Source of the DNA: Lachnospiraceae bacterium
GTDB taxonomy: Bacteria > Bacillota_A > Clostridia > Lachnospirales > Lachnospiraceae
Direction: 5' to 3'
Assembly (NCBI GenBank): GCA_009911175.1
Contig: QXWX01000045.1
Location: forward strand, 1-53,237
Length of the DNA: 53,237 bases
Positions 26,294 to 35,237 of the stretch are shown here, in pieces (the first letter of the stretch is position 1; every line of letters starts with the position of its first letter). The position numbers and the translations under genes were made by a program. Under the pieces are notes generated by a model. That model was not told the DNA's origin. It saw only the letters and a program-made list of their open reading frames with translations, and did not search any database.

Positions 26294-27146
26294 CCGAAGA
26301 AACAAAAAAGAACGATCCGGAGGAAGAAATCAGATTTCAGCAGCGGTATTTGTGATCATGCTGTTTGCCGCGTTGATCTCTGTCTATCCGCTGGTATGGG
26401 TGATTCTGCAGTCCTTTAAGACCGAAGGAGAATTTTTGAGCAGTATCTGGTCACTGCCGTTTTCGCTTCACTTCGACAATTATATCAAGGCATTTGAAGA
26501 GGCGAACCTGCTGACTTATTTGAAAAATACAGTAATCAATACAGCGGCTACACTGGCTGTTGACCTAGTGCTGATCACCTGCCTGGGCTATGCGTTTTCA
26601 AAGCTGAAAATGAAATTTAAGAAATTCTTTTACTATGTGATCCTGATCAATATGCTGATCCCGACGCCGATCATTTTGCTGCCGATGTATCTGCAGGTTG
26701 TAAATTTAGGCATCCAGAATACCCTGGCCGCGATCGTATTTCCCTATTATCAGGGATTTGCGCCGCTGGGACTGATCCTGATCAAGAACTACATGGATAA
26801 TATTCCTAATGAAATTATTGAGTCGGCAAAAATGGACGGCTGCGGTACATATCGGATCCTGTGGAGCATTATGGTGCCCCTGGTAAAGCCGATGCTTGTC
26901 ACACTGGCGATCCTGGGAGGCATGAATGCCTGGAATGAATACATGTGGGCGCTGGTATCCATCAGTGATACATCAAGATATACGTTGTCCGTGGGGATTG
27001 CGGTAATCCGGGATAAGATTGCCACGATCGGCTATACACCGGTATTTGCGGCACTGACAGTCAGCGCCATGGTATTTGTCGTGATCTATCTGTTTGCCCA
27101 GAAGACGTTTGTTCGCTCTATAACGGCAGGCGCGGTGAAAGGCTAG
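26283..27146 (+). CDS. CUT1 ABC sugar transporter permease 2
   Basis: 287 residues from the ATG at 26283 (AGGTGG six bases upstream); a GTG at 26274 is also in frame but lies in the ribosome-binding site. A MalG/UgpE-type subunit with EAA loop ESAKMDGCGTYRILWSIMVP and the C-terminal AGAVKG ending usual for the family. It overlaps permease 1 and is 10 bp from the hydrolase gene, so the operon continues. Confidence 0.93.
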   Translation: MKNDRRNKKERSGGRNQISAAVFVIMLFAALISVYPLVWVILQSFKTEGEFLSSIWSLPFSLHFDNYIKAFEEANLLTYLKNTVINTAATLAVDLVLITCLGYAFSKLKMKFKKFFYYVILINMLIPTPIILLPMYLQVVNLGIQNTLAAIVFPYYQGFAPLGLILIKNYMDNIPNEIIESAKMDGCGTYRILWSIMVPLVKPMLVTLAILGGMNAWNEYMWALVSISDTSRYTLSVGIAVIRDKIATIGYTPVFAALTVSAMVFVVIYLFAQKTFVRSITAGAVKG

Positions 27147-27156
27147 GTGAAAAAAG

Positions 27157-30100
27157 ATGAAGGAAAATGCATTCCCCCAGGGATTTTTGGAGGAATTTCA
27201 GAATCCGGGAAAGGAACATCGGGGAACCCCCTTCTGGTCATGGAATACGAAGCTGGATTTGGACTGTCTGGAATGGCAGGTCGAGCAGTTCCGTGAGATG
27301 GGGATGGGCGGTTTTTATATTCATACAAGAGTCGGCCTGGATACAGAGTATATGGGGCCGGAATATATGGAATGTGTGAAGAAGGCGGCAGCCCTGGCAA
27401 AGGAAAAGAACCTGTTCTGCTGCCTGTATGATGAGGACCGCTGGCCCTCCGGCTACGGCGGGGGAAAGGTGACGCGGCATCGGAAATACAGGAGCCAAAA
27501 TCTCCTGATCACACCCTATCGGAAGGGGACAAAAACGTATGTCGGCAGAAATTTTGACTCAATGGCATCCCCGTCCCCCCAGGGAAATGGAAGATTCCTG
27601 GCGGCATATGAGGTGGAGCTGCATCCGGACGGAACCCTGAAGGCCTATAGGAGACGCAGGGAAACGCTGCGGGATGGGGCAGGCCAGAGAGCTGCAGGGG
27701 GGGAGGAAAATGTCATGGCGGCAGGGCGGACGAGAATCTGGTATGTTTATCTGGAAACAGCCCATGACAGCTCGTGGTTCAATCACCAGTCTTATGCAGA
27801 TACATTAAATCCTGAGGCAGTCAGATATTTTCTGGAAGTGACGCACGAAAAATACTGTCAGGCAGTGGGCGGGGAATTTGGAAAAACCATTCCCGCGATC
27901 TTTACGGACGAACCTCAGTTTGGGAAAAAAAGGTGCCTGGGGAACGCGGATTCCCAGGAGGAAGTGATGCTTCCGTTTACGGAGGATTTTCCGGACAGCT
28001 TCCAAAAAGCATATGGGGAGGATCTGCTGGATCATATTCCGGAACTCCTGTGGGAGCTTCCGGGGGAAGCGGTTTCCCAATATAGATACTGGTATCACGA
28101 TCATTTGACTGAGCGATTTGCCAAGGCTTATTCAGACCAGATCGGGGAATGGTGCTCTCAGCATAAGATCCGTCTGGCGGGCCATATGATGGAAGAGCCG
28201 ACTCTTCAATCCCAGACTCAGGCTATAGGAGAAGCGATGCGGGGACTGCGTGGTTTTTCCCTTCCCGGAATTGACATGCTGTGCGACGCGCGTGAATATA
28301 CGACAGCAAAGCAGGCAGAGAGCGTCTGCCATCAATATGGAAGGGAAGGCGTGGCCAGCGAATTGTACGGAGTTACGAACTGGGATTTTGACTTCCGCGG
28401 CCACAAGCTGCAGGGTGACTGGCAGGCCGCGCTGGGGGTGACGCACCGTGTACACCATTTAAACTGGATGAGTATGGGCGGGGAAGCAAAACGGGATTAT
28501 CCGGCAGCAATCGGTTTTCAGTCTCCGTGGTACAAGGAATACGGGATTATTGAGACCCATTTTGCAAGAGTGAACACCGCGATGAAACGGGGGCGCGCAC
28601 TGGTCCGGATCGGGGTGATCCATCCGATCGAATCGTTCTGGCTGCTGTTCGGGCCGAATCAGCAGACAGGGCAGAGGCGCCAGGAGGCGGATCAGAGATT
28701 TCGGGACGTGACCAAATGGCTGCTATTCAACCAGCTGGATTTTGACTATCTATCGGAGAGCCTTCTGCCCGGGCTTTGGAAAGACGGAAAGGTGGGACAG
28801 ATGGACTATGACGCGGTAGTAGTGCCGGGATGCCTGACACTTCGCCGCACAACACTGGATATTCTGAAACAGATGCGGACCGCGGGAAAGAAGATCATTT
28901 TTATGGGAAAAGTCCCCGCATATGTGGATGCGCGCGCAAGTGACGATGTCAGGGTATTTGCCCGGACCTGTACAAAGACCGCGTTTGCCAGGGAGGAGCT
29001 TTTGACGCGGCTGGAAGAATTTCGGCTGCTGGATATCCGGTATCATGGGGAAAAGCATTTGAAAAAGCCGAACCACAAGAAAAACTGGAATGGAGAGCGG
29101 GCGGAAAAATATCTCTGCCAGATGCGGCAGGAAGGGAATTCGCGCTGGCTCTTTGCGGCAAATGGGATGGAGGAAGGGAATCCTGACCTGGCGCTGCCGG
29201 ATGACGTTCGGATAGAACTGGACGGCATCTGGAGTGTAACCGAGATGGATACGATGAAGGGAATCGTGAAAAAGAAGCAGTCCTTAGCGGAAAAAGGAAA
29301 GACTGTGTTTTATCATCGCTTTTATGGATATGATAGTTTGCTGCTGTATCTGGAGCCGGCGGAGGAAGGCTGTGCGGCGGGACAGAAAGGATTTTTCCGG
29401 CAGGAAGACCATGGTCATTTACTTTGCGGGGAGCGTCTTCCGGATCCCGGAGAGATCCGTCTGGAAGAGCCCAATGTATTGATCCTGGATATGCCTGAGT
29501 ATCGATTTGGAGAAGCGATATGCTATGAAAAACCAGAAGAAATCCTGCGTATCGATAATCTGCTGCGGGAAAAGCTGGGACTTCCGCTCAGGCAGGCAGC
29601 GCTGGTCCAGCCCTGGACACGCAGGGAAACGGCAGAAGCTTACCCTGTGGTACTCCGGTATTCCCTGAACTGTGAAACAGAGCTTGAAGGGGTATCACTG
29701 GCACTGGAAGCGCTGGGAGCAACCGAGATCTATCTGGATGAGAAACGTGTCGATAAAAAATCGGTCTGCGGATTTTATGTGGATCCGTGTATTGTGAAAG
29801 TGAAGCTGCCTGCGCTTTCTGAAGGGAGACATGAACTGAAGCTCTGCATTGCCTTTTCAGAAAAAGTGAATTTGGAATGCTGCTATCTGCTGGGGGATTT
29901 TTCGGTAGATGTGAATGGATGCCGTACTGTGATCAAAAAGAGAAAAAATGCGGCTTACTGGGGAAGCCTGACAGGGCAGGGGATGCCCTTCTACGGGGGA
30001 AACGCGGTTTATGTTACGGAAGTGGAGCTGGAACCGGGAAACTATCAGATCGAAGTGTCAAAATACAGGGCCCCGCTTCTGGAAATCAGGGTTGACGGAG

Positions 30101-30357
30101 AAAAAGCAGGGGATATCATCACTGCTCCGTATCGGGTGCCATTTGAGATCAGGAGGGAGGGAATCCATCGGATCGAGATTAAAAGCTTTGGAAGCCGGGT
30201 GAATACGTTCGGAGCGGTACACAATTGTGATGAAAATGAGATTTATTTTGATCCAAACGCATGGCGGACAACCGGGGAAAGCTGGTCTTATGAATATCAA
30301 TTAAAGAAGACAGGTGTCTTAAAATCGCCTGTGCTGTGGAAGGAGAGGACGATATGA
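27157..30357 (+). CDS. large glycoside hydrolase, GH106 (alpha-L-rhamnosidase)-like
   Basis: 1066 residues, no signal peptide, so cytosolic. The N-terminus, PFWSWNTKLDLDCLEWQVEQ, then FREMGMGGFYIHTRVGLDTEY, is typical of GH106-like proteins (partial TIM barrel). Acidic motifs that could be catalytic include IFTDEPQFGKK (about 250), HMMEEPTLQSQ (about 350) and VASELYGVTNWDFDFRGHK. The C-terminal 250 or so residues look like beta-sandwich (galactose-binding-like) domains. GH106 enzymes are inverting rhamnosidases, but many related proteins are uncharacterised, so substrate is open. It sits in the importer operon, so it should act on the sugar those permeases bring in. Confidence 0.75.
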   Translation: MKENAFPQGFLEEFQNPGKEHRGTPFWSWNTKLDLDCLEWQVEQFREMGMGGFYIHTRVGLDTEYMGPEYMECVKKAAALAKEKNLFCCLYDEDRWPSGYGGGKVTRHRKYRSQNLLITPYRKGTKTYVGRNFDSMASPSPQGNGRFLAAYEVELHPDGTLKAYRRRRETLRDGAGQRAAGGEENVMAAGRTRIWYVYLETAHDSSWFNHQSYADTLNPEAVRYFLEVTHEKYCQAVGGEFGKTIPAIFTDEPQFGKKRCLGNADSQEEVMLPFTEDFPDSFQKAYGEDLLDHIPELLWELPGEAVSQYRYWYHDHLTERFAKAYSDQIGEWCSQHKIRLAGHMMEEPTLQSQTQAIGEAMRGLRGFSLPGIDMLCDAREYTTAKQAESVCHQYGREGVASELYGVTNWDFDFRGHKLQGDWQAALGVTHRVHHLNWMSMGGEAKRDYPAAIGFQSPWYKEYGIIETHFARVNTAMKRGRALVRIGVIHPIESFWLLFGPNQQTGQRRQEADQRFRDVTKWLLFNQLDFDYLSESLLPGLWKDGKVGQMDYDAVVVPGCLTLRRTTLDILKQMRTAGKKIIFMGKVPAYVDARASDDVRVFARTCTKTAFAREELLTRLEEFRLLDIRYHGEKHLKKPNHKKNWNGERAEKYLCQMRQEGNSRWLFAANGMEEGNPDLALPDDVRIELDGIWSVTEMDTMKGIVKKKQSLAEKGKTVFYHRFYGYDSLLLYLEPAEEGCAAGQKGFFRQEDHGHLLCGERLPDPGEIRLEEPNVLILDMPEYRFGEAICYEKPEEILRIDNLLREKLGLPLRQAALVQPWTRRETAEAYPVVLRYSLNCETELEGVSLALEALGATEIYLDEKRVDKKSVCGFYVDPCIVKVKLPALSEGRHELKLCIAFSEKVNLECCYLLGDFSVDVNGCRTVIKKRKNAAYWGSLTGQGMPFYGGNAVYVTEVELEPGNYQIEVSKYRAPLLEIRVDGEKAGDIITAPYRVPFEIRREGIHRIEIKSFGSRVNTFGAVHNCDENEIYFDPNAWRTTGESWSYEYQLKKTGVLKSPVLWKERTI

Positions 30358-31397
30358 AAGCAGTAAAGGTACCAAAACCATTTGAAATCAGAATTGAGGA
30401 TGTGCCGGAGCCGGAAGTGAGAGCGGAAACAGATGTAAAGATCAGAATTACGTCAGGAGGAATCTGCGGTTCTGATGTTGGAATCTGGAACGGCACAAAT
30501 TCTCTGGCAGTCTATCCAAGGATTATCGGGCATGAATTTGGCGGGATCGTGACAGAAACAGGAAAAAACGTGAAGTCGGTAAAGCCGGGCGACCAGGTTA
30601 CGGTGGATCCGGTCATGAGCTGTGGGCATTGTTATGCATGCAGAATCGGACGTCATAATGTGTGTTCCACGCTGGAGGTATTGGGCGTACACCGGGATGG
30701 AGGATTCTGTGAATATGTCTGTGTGCCCGAAAAAAATGTACATAAATTCCATACCAAAATGGATGAAAAGATGCTGAGTGTGGCAGAACCATTTACAATT
30801 GGGACAGAGATCAACCGGCGCGGACAGATCGGGAAGGGAGACCAGGTACTGATCATGGGCGCCGGACCAATTGGAATAGCAGCGATGCAGTGCGCAAAGA
30901 GAAACGGAGCGGAGGTTCTGATGACAGACCTGGTGTCTTCACGCCTGGATCGGGCGAAACGGATGGGCGCGGATCGGACCGTACTCATCCATCCGCAGGG
31001 GCAGCAGGGAAAAGACCAGGGACAGGAGCTGGATGCGGAGCTTGCCGCGTTTACGGGAGGAGAAGGAATTCCGGTTGTAGTAGATACCGTCTGCATTCCA
31101 TCTTCTTTTGAGCAGTCTGTGCAGCTTGCTTCACCGGCCGGCAGGGTGGTCGTGATCGGATTGAAAAACCAGCCATCCAGGATTACAATGGCGGATATTA
31201 CTAAAAAGGAACTGACGATTGTCGGATCGCGGCTGAACTGCGGCTGCTTTGATGAAGTCATTGAGGGACTTGAGGACGGTACGCTGCATGCAGAGGAATT
31301 CGTGACACATGTATTTCCGTATTATGAGGTGGAAAAAGCATTTCAAATGATCCGGGAACATCCCCAGGAGGTGCTGAAGGCAGTGATTACATTTTAA
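30354..31397 (+). CDS. zinc-dependent alcohol/polyol dehydrogenase (MDR superfamily)
   Basis: 347 residues from the ATG at 30354 (GGAAGGAGAGGACGAT upstream), overlapping the hydrolase stop by 4 bp. Catalytic zinc ligands: Cys38 (GGICGSD) and His60-Glu61 (GHEFGG). Structural zinc: Cys90, Cys93, Cys96, Cys104. The Rossmann motif is VLIMGAGPIGIAAMQ. It resembles sorbitol/L-idonate/threonine-type dehydrogenases acting on polyols or sugar acids with NAD(P). Position suggests it oxidises the sugar released by the GH106-like enzyme, or a derived polyol. It is the last gene before the repeat at 31412. Confidence 0.9.
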   Translation: MKAVKVPKPFEIRIEDVPEPEVRAETDVKIRITSGGICGSDVGIWNGTNSLAVYPRIIGHEFGGIVTETGKNVKSVKPGDQVTVDPVMSCGHCYACRIGRHNVCSTLEVLGVHRDGGFCEYVCVPEKNVHKFHTKMDEKMLSVAEPFTIGTEINRRGQIGKGDQVLIMGAGPIGIAAMQCAKRNGAEVLMTDLVSSRLDRAKRMGADRTVLIHPQGQQGKDQGQELDAELAAFTGGEGIPVVVDTVCIPSSFEQSVQLASPAGRVVVIGLKNQPSRITMADITKKELTIVGSRLNCGCFDEVIEGLEDGTLHAEEFVTHVFPYYEVEKAFQMIREHPQEVLKAVITF

Positions 31398-31411
31398 TGA
31401 CATTACATAGA

Positions 31412-31670
31412 AAAGGGGCTGCGGCAAAATAAGGAACTGGCACAAAATAACTTCCGATAGTCCGCAGGATTTCTCTTCAGGAGTGCTGCCAAAAAATCAG
31501 GCGCATAGCGGGCTATGTAACTGATTTTTTGGTAGTGCTCCAGGAGAGAAAGGCAAGGAATATGGGAAGTTATTTTGGGACAGTTCCTAACTGCAATATA
31601 CAGGGTATGGCATTTGGATTACACGCTCAGCCATACAATGTATACGATCTGTATTTTGCGGCAGTCCTTT
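31412..31670. repeat. 259-bp nested inverted-repeat element
   Basis: Outer arms AAAGGGGCTGCGGCAAAAT (31412-31430) and ATTTTGCGGCAGTCCTTT (31653-31670). Next arms GGAACTGGCACAAAATAACT and AGTTATTTTGGGACAGTTCC. Inner arms CTGCCAAAAAATCA and TGATTTTTTGGTAG. It folds as one long structure, has no convincing gene and fills the gap between the dehydrogenase and Rpn genes. It looks like a MITE or other non-autonomous element. Confidence 0.75.
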
Positions 31671-31711
31671 CAGCATTTTATAGGATATTCTGTGCTGCCG
31701 AAGAAAGAGAA

Positions 31712-32815
31712 TCAGGCAGTGACCGGAATATGATATTGCTCCAGCAATGCCCGCATTCGGGCAAGCTCCGCATCTTTATCAGCAAGTAAAGCATTTTTTT
31801 CTGCAAGACCAGCAGTCAGGGTGTTGTTTTCAGCAATCAGAGCATCTTTATCAGCAATCAGAGCATCTTTATCAGCAATCAGAGCATCTTTATCAGCGAT
31901 CAGAGCATCTTTATCAGCAATCAAAGCATCTTTATCAGCAGCCAGAGCCTCATTATCAGCGATCAATGTCTTTTTGTTTTCATTCAAACTGTCAATCTCA
32001 TCATACAAACGTTTCTGCAGTACACTGGGCAGTTCAATCATCGGTTTCGTCATACGGTCTACCTCCCTTCGAAAATCAGCATGCTTCTCAAATATTTTTT
32101 CCGCGGCACGGCGGAAGAGGTTGATGTAATCATCATATTCCTGTTGCGTCAGATACCCTTTTTCTAATTCATTTTCTAATATCATCATAACTTTATCCAC
32201 AAAGTCTGTCAATTCCTTTTTGTCTAATGGAAATTTTCTTTCCGGATCCAACTTCGGCCGCAGTCGGAGCAATACATAAGGAATAAAAAGATTCAGATGC
32301 TTTTCATGAATTTCCTGCAGAGAATAGGACTGGATCCTGACGGTGGGGATTTTGTAAATGTGCTCAGTTTCATCCTGAAAAAAAATGCGGCACCGCAGAT
32401 ATTCCGGAAGCTTTTCATTTTTTTCAGGATAGATGACCGCAGAACGTGGGAAATGCATAGTATAACCGCCATTTTCGTCAGCTTCATGAATGGTATACTG
32501 CATGGCAAAATGCAGATCATACGCGACCATACGGATGACCATTTCACGATCATTGCGCATCTGACATTCCAGATGATAATAGTCTGATTGTACCAAAAGC
32601 GCGATATCGGACAGACGCGAGCCTGGCGGAGCATTTGGATCCTCCCTGTAAGTGGAGGATTCCGTCGCGAGCAGGGTGACTGGGGTTCCTTTTGGATACT
32701 CTTTTCCGTACACTTCCTTGAAGAGTGGAAAAAGCTGTTCCGGCATGGCATCCACGATGGCTTTGAGAATTTCATCCCACAGCATGGCGTTGCCGGGCAT
32801 GTTTTTTTGAGACAT
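31712..32815 (-). CDS. Rpn-family recombination-promoting nuclease/putative transposase
   Basis: 367 residues from the ATG at 32815 (AAAGGACTGATCTCT upstream). The N-terminal part has the PD-(D/E)XK-like core seen in Lachnospiraceae Rpn proteins: GSRLSDIALLVQSDYYHLEC (Asp and Glu-Cys strands), then QMRNDREMVIRM and AYDLHFAMQY. The middle is helical with ELEKGYLTQQEYDDYINLF. The C-terminus is a coiled coil of 7-residue ADKDALI repeats from 21-bp DNA repeats (31831-31966). Rpn proteins cut DNA and some promote RecA-independent recombination; roles in phage defence have been proposed. It sits alone between two repeat-rich gaps. Confidence 0.82.
   Translation of the reverse strand: MSQKNMPGNAMLWDEILKAIVDAMPEQLFPLFKEVYGKEYPKGTPVTLLATESSTYREDPNAPPGSRLSDIALLVQSDYYHLECQMRNDREMVIRMVAYDLHFAMQYTIHEADENGGYTMHFPRSAVIYPEKNEKLPEYLRCRIFFQDETEHIYKIPTVRIQSYSLQEIHEKHLNLFIPYVLLRLRPKLDPERKFPLDKKELTDFVDKVMMILENELEKGYLTQQEYDDYINLFRRAAEKIFEKHADFRREVDRMTKPMIELPSVLQKRLYDEIDSLNENKKTLIADNEALAADKDALIADKDALIADKDALIADKDALIADKDALIAENNTLTAGLAEKNALLADKDAELARMRALLEQYHIPVTA
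31831..31966 (-). repeat. 21-bp tandem repeats in the Rpn gene
   Basis: Six units start at 31841, 31862, 31883, 31904, 31925 and 31946 (plus-strand unit AGCATCTTTATCAGCAATCA). The first four are nearly identical, the last two diverged. Each encodes one ADKDALI heptad, so copy-number change lengthens the coiled coil in frame. Confidence 0.92.
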
Positions 32816-32979
32816 AGAGATCAGTCCTTTCTTCTGTAAATTGTCAACCAATGAGTTCCTGTGCTGCTGTGAAATATGGCGAGACGCCAGAATTGCCGGA
32901 CGGCCGGAATGGCATGGTCCGATAGGTTTTCACAGAACAAGTATAGCAGAAATGTTCGGGAAAGTAAATACGAAATGTC

Positions 32980-33010
32980 AAAGCAAGATTGTGCAATTAT
33001 TCGGCAATAA
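32980..33010 (+). promoter_or_regulatory. 31-bp motif upstream of the GH4 operon, shared with the importer operon
   Basis: The motif begins AAAGCAAGATTGTGCAAT and ends CGGCAATAA. It matches 44743-44773 at 26 of 31 positions. Its core ATTGTGCAAT is palindromic (ATTGTACAAT in the other copy). A possible -10 TATAAA is at 33042-33047 with no good -35, as expected for an activator-dependent promoter. The first gene starts at 33148. Confidence 0.7.
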
Positions 33011-33147
33011 AAATGTTGAAGGAATACGCAATCTTTTTTAGTATAAAGAAAAATACAACCATTCAGAACAGTAGACCGTCCTCTGCTTTGCATAGTTACA
33101 GGCAAAGGAAGAACGATCATGCATTCAGAAAAGAAGGAGGAGAAGAA

Positions 33148-34227
33148 ATGGCTCTGCGATATTTAAATGATGTGGGAGAAAAATTTGTTTGGACGGACAG
33201 AAAGGAGATGGTTCGGGGAATCATAAAAGCCTGCGGGCGTGTAGTAGTAGGAGAGACGATCACATATCGCCAGAATCTGATTGACGGGGTGTCCAATGTA
33301 GAATTATTGAAGGGCTGCGGCTGCGATATGGTTTTGATCAACCATTATGACATGGATATGCCGATGATGCCCGGTCTGGCATCTTCAAAAGAAGGGATTG
33401 AAAAGTTTTTTTCTTTGTGGAACGAGTCAGGCAGCAAGGGTGCAGTGCCGGATCCGTCAGTGGTCGAGGGGGAATTTCAGGATTATTTCCTGGAGAGTCT
33501 GGGATTCGGAAGGACACTTGCGGATGTGAGACGACTGGCAGGGATTCAGGTAGGAATTGTACTGCTGTGTATGGAGAATAACGGGAAAATTCCGCCGGCC
33601 CTTTTGGCAAATGAAGAGAATGCAAGACGCGCGGTTGAGCACGGGGCGAATTTTATCTCCCTGATCTGCTCTTCGGATGTTCCGACGGAAGAACTGGTGA
33701 AACATATCAAAGCCGTCCGCAGAGGATTTGGTGAGCATGGACTGGTCAAAGCAGGAAAAATGCAGGCAGGGGGATTCGGGTTCAAAGGAAAAGCAGAAGA
33801 ATATGTGACAGAAAAAGAAATCAGAGAAATAGCGGAGAGCGGGGCGGATGTACTGATCATGCCGGGACCGGGAACAGCCCAGGGATTCACCGTGGAAATA
33901 GTAAAACGGTGGATTGATCTTGCCCATGAGAATGGGATTTTGGCTGAAACTGCAGTGGCTGCCTCACTGGAAGGCGCAGATCCGGAGACAATCAAAAGAT
34001 TTGCGGCAGATGGAAAAATGGCCGGCGCAGATCTTCAGCAGATCGGGGACAGTGTATATGGAGGCGTTTCCTCTCCGGAAAATATCCTGGCATTCTCGCA
34101 GACAATCAAAGGCGTGCGCCATACACTTCGGAGAATCGCATTGTCACCGATACGGGGAGGAAGCAAATGCGAAGCATTTTTTCATGATTCCGACGACATG
34201 CCGACGAACGAAGGAGAATCGCTATGA
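33148..34227 (+). CDS. TIM-barrel protein of unknown function (DUF7916/HisA-HisF-like)
   Basis: 359 residues from the ATG at 33148 (AGAAGGAGGAGAAGAA upstream); the upstream open frame to 32989 crosses the promoter. Alternating beta/alpha pattern: GRVVVGETITYRQNLIDGVS, CDMVLINHYDMDM, GIQVGIVLLC, GANFISLICSSD, ADVLIMPGPGTAQGFT, ILAETAVAASLEGAD. Phosphate-binding-like Gly loops are present near the C-terminal strands. Homologues occur next to phospho-beta-glucosidase and sugar kinase genes, but I know no proven activity. Its stop overlaps the kinase start (ATGA). Confidence 0.65.
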   Translation: MALRYLNDVGEKFVWTDRKEMVRGIIKACGRVVVGETITYRQNLIDGVSNVELLKGCGCDMVLINHYDMDMPMMPGLASSKEGIEKFFSLWNESGSKGAVPDPSVVEGEFQDYFLESLGFGRTLADVRRLAGIQVGIVLLCMENNGKIPPALLANEENARRAVEHGANFISLICSSDVPTEELVKHIKAVRRGFGEHGLVKAGKMQAGGFGFKGKAEEYVTEKEIREIAESGADVLIMPGPGTAQGFTVEIVKRWIDLAHENGILAETAVAASLEGADPETIKRFAADGKMAGADLQQIGDSVYGGVSSPENILAFSQTIKGVRHTLRRIALSPIRGGSKCEAFFHDSDDMPTNEGESL

Positions 34228-35237
34228 AATATGCGTTGGGACTGGATCAGGGACGGACGAAAACTTTTGCTGCGATTGCGGATCTGGATGGAAATATTTT
34301 ATCCGTTGGCGGGGCTGGCGGAGGGCACCACTATCTGACAGGGATGGAGCATGCCACAGGACAGATGAGATCCGCAGCCAGTGCCGCATTCGGGCGGATC
34401 GGCGGAATGCAGGGGGATATAGCCGCAATCGGAGGCGGACTTGCAGGAGCGGATCTTCCTCATGACTGTCAGGCGCTGAAAGAAGGGGTGGAAAAGACAT
34501 TTTCCTGTCCGGCTGTGGTGGTGAATGACTGTATCATCGCACTGCGGGCGGAGACCAGAGAACGATCTTCCCTGATTATCTGTGCCGGAACAGGATTGAA
34601 TGTGGGAGTCTGGGCGCCGGACGGCAGCCAGGATGTTCTGGGGTATTATATCGATGAATTGTGGCATGGGGGAGAAGCCATCGGAAGAAGGACATTGTTT
34701 GTAGTTATGGAATCGGCTCTGGGAGTCAGGGACGAGACGATGCTGACTCAAAAGCTGCTGGATTTTTATGGGCTGCCGGATGTTCTGACGTTACGTGAAA
34801 AATGGGTCAAGGAAGAAATAGAATGTGAAAAGATCAAAGATTTTGCGATTGAAGTGGGAAGCTGTGCGGCTGCGGGAGATCAGGTCTGTATCAGACTCTT
34901 AGAAGAATTTGCGCATGCGTGGGCCGGATATGCCATTGCAGGGATGAAGAGAAACGGGATGCTGGACAAGCCGACGGCAGTCTACACGTCCGGAAGTATC
35001 TTTAAAAGCGCAACGGATGTACTGCTGGAAGCATTGAAAAGGAAGCTGCGGGCGGCAAATCCTCAGGTGAGGATTGCAGATTCTATGTATGAACCCATTG
35101 TAGGAGGTGTGATACTGGCACTGGAAAAGGCGTTGGGAGGCAAGGTATCGGACAAGATCCTTCAAAATGTCTATGCATCTGCCAGGACAAACGGACTGCT
35201 GCGAAATGAAAAATCAATAGAAAGGATTGGGGAATGA
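34224..35237 (+). CDS. BadF/BadG-type ATPase, N-acetylglucosamine kinase-like
   Basis: 337 residues. The ASKHA fold is marked by the phosphate-1 loop YALGLDQGRTKTFAAIADLD, the second phosphate loop LIICAGTGLNVGVW and the adenosine motif VYTSGSIFKS. The family includes N-acetylglucosamine/glucosamine kinases and activators. Tight coupling (ATGA overlaps on both sides) with a TIM-barrel protein and GH4 points to a sugar kinase that makes the phosphorylated substrate for GH4, which would explain the absence of PTS genes. Confidence 0.82.
   Translation: MKYALGLDQGRTKTFAAIADLDGNILSVGGAGGGHHYLTGMEHATGQMRSAASAAFGRIGGMQGDIAAIGGGLAGADLPHDCQALKEGVEKTFSCPAVVVNDCIIALRAETRERSSLIICAGTGLNVGVWAPDGSQDVLGYYIDELWHGGEAIGRRTLFVVMESALGVRDETMLTQKLLDFYGLPDVLTLREKWVKEEIECEKIKDFAIEVGSCAAAGDQVCIRLLEEFAHAWAGYAIAGMKRNGMLDKPTAVYTSGSIFKSATDVLLEALKRKLRAANPQVRIADSMYEPIVGGVILALEKALGGKVSDKILQNVYASARTNGLLRNEKSIERIGE

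Noticed and set aside
31529..31789. Plus-strand 86-codon frame across the inverted-repeat element
   Set aside because: It lies in the palindromic element and overlaps the Rpn gene end; no ribosome-binding site or family motif.
31831..31966. Evenly spaced repeats considered as a CRISPR array
   Set aside because: The repeats are contiguous 21-mers without unique spacers and encode heptads inside an open gene.
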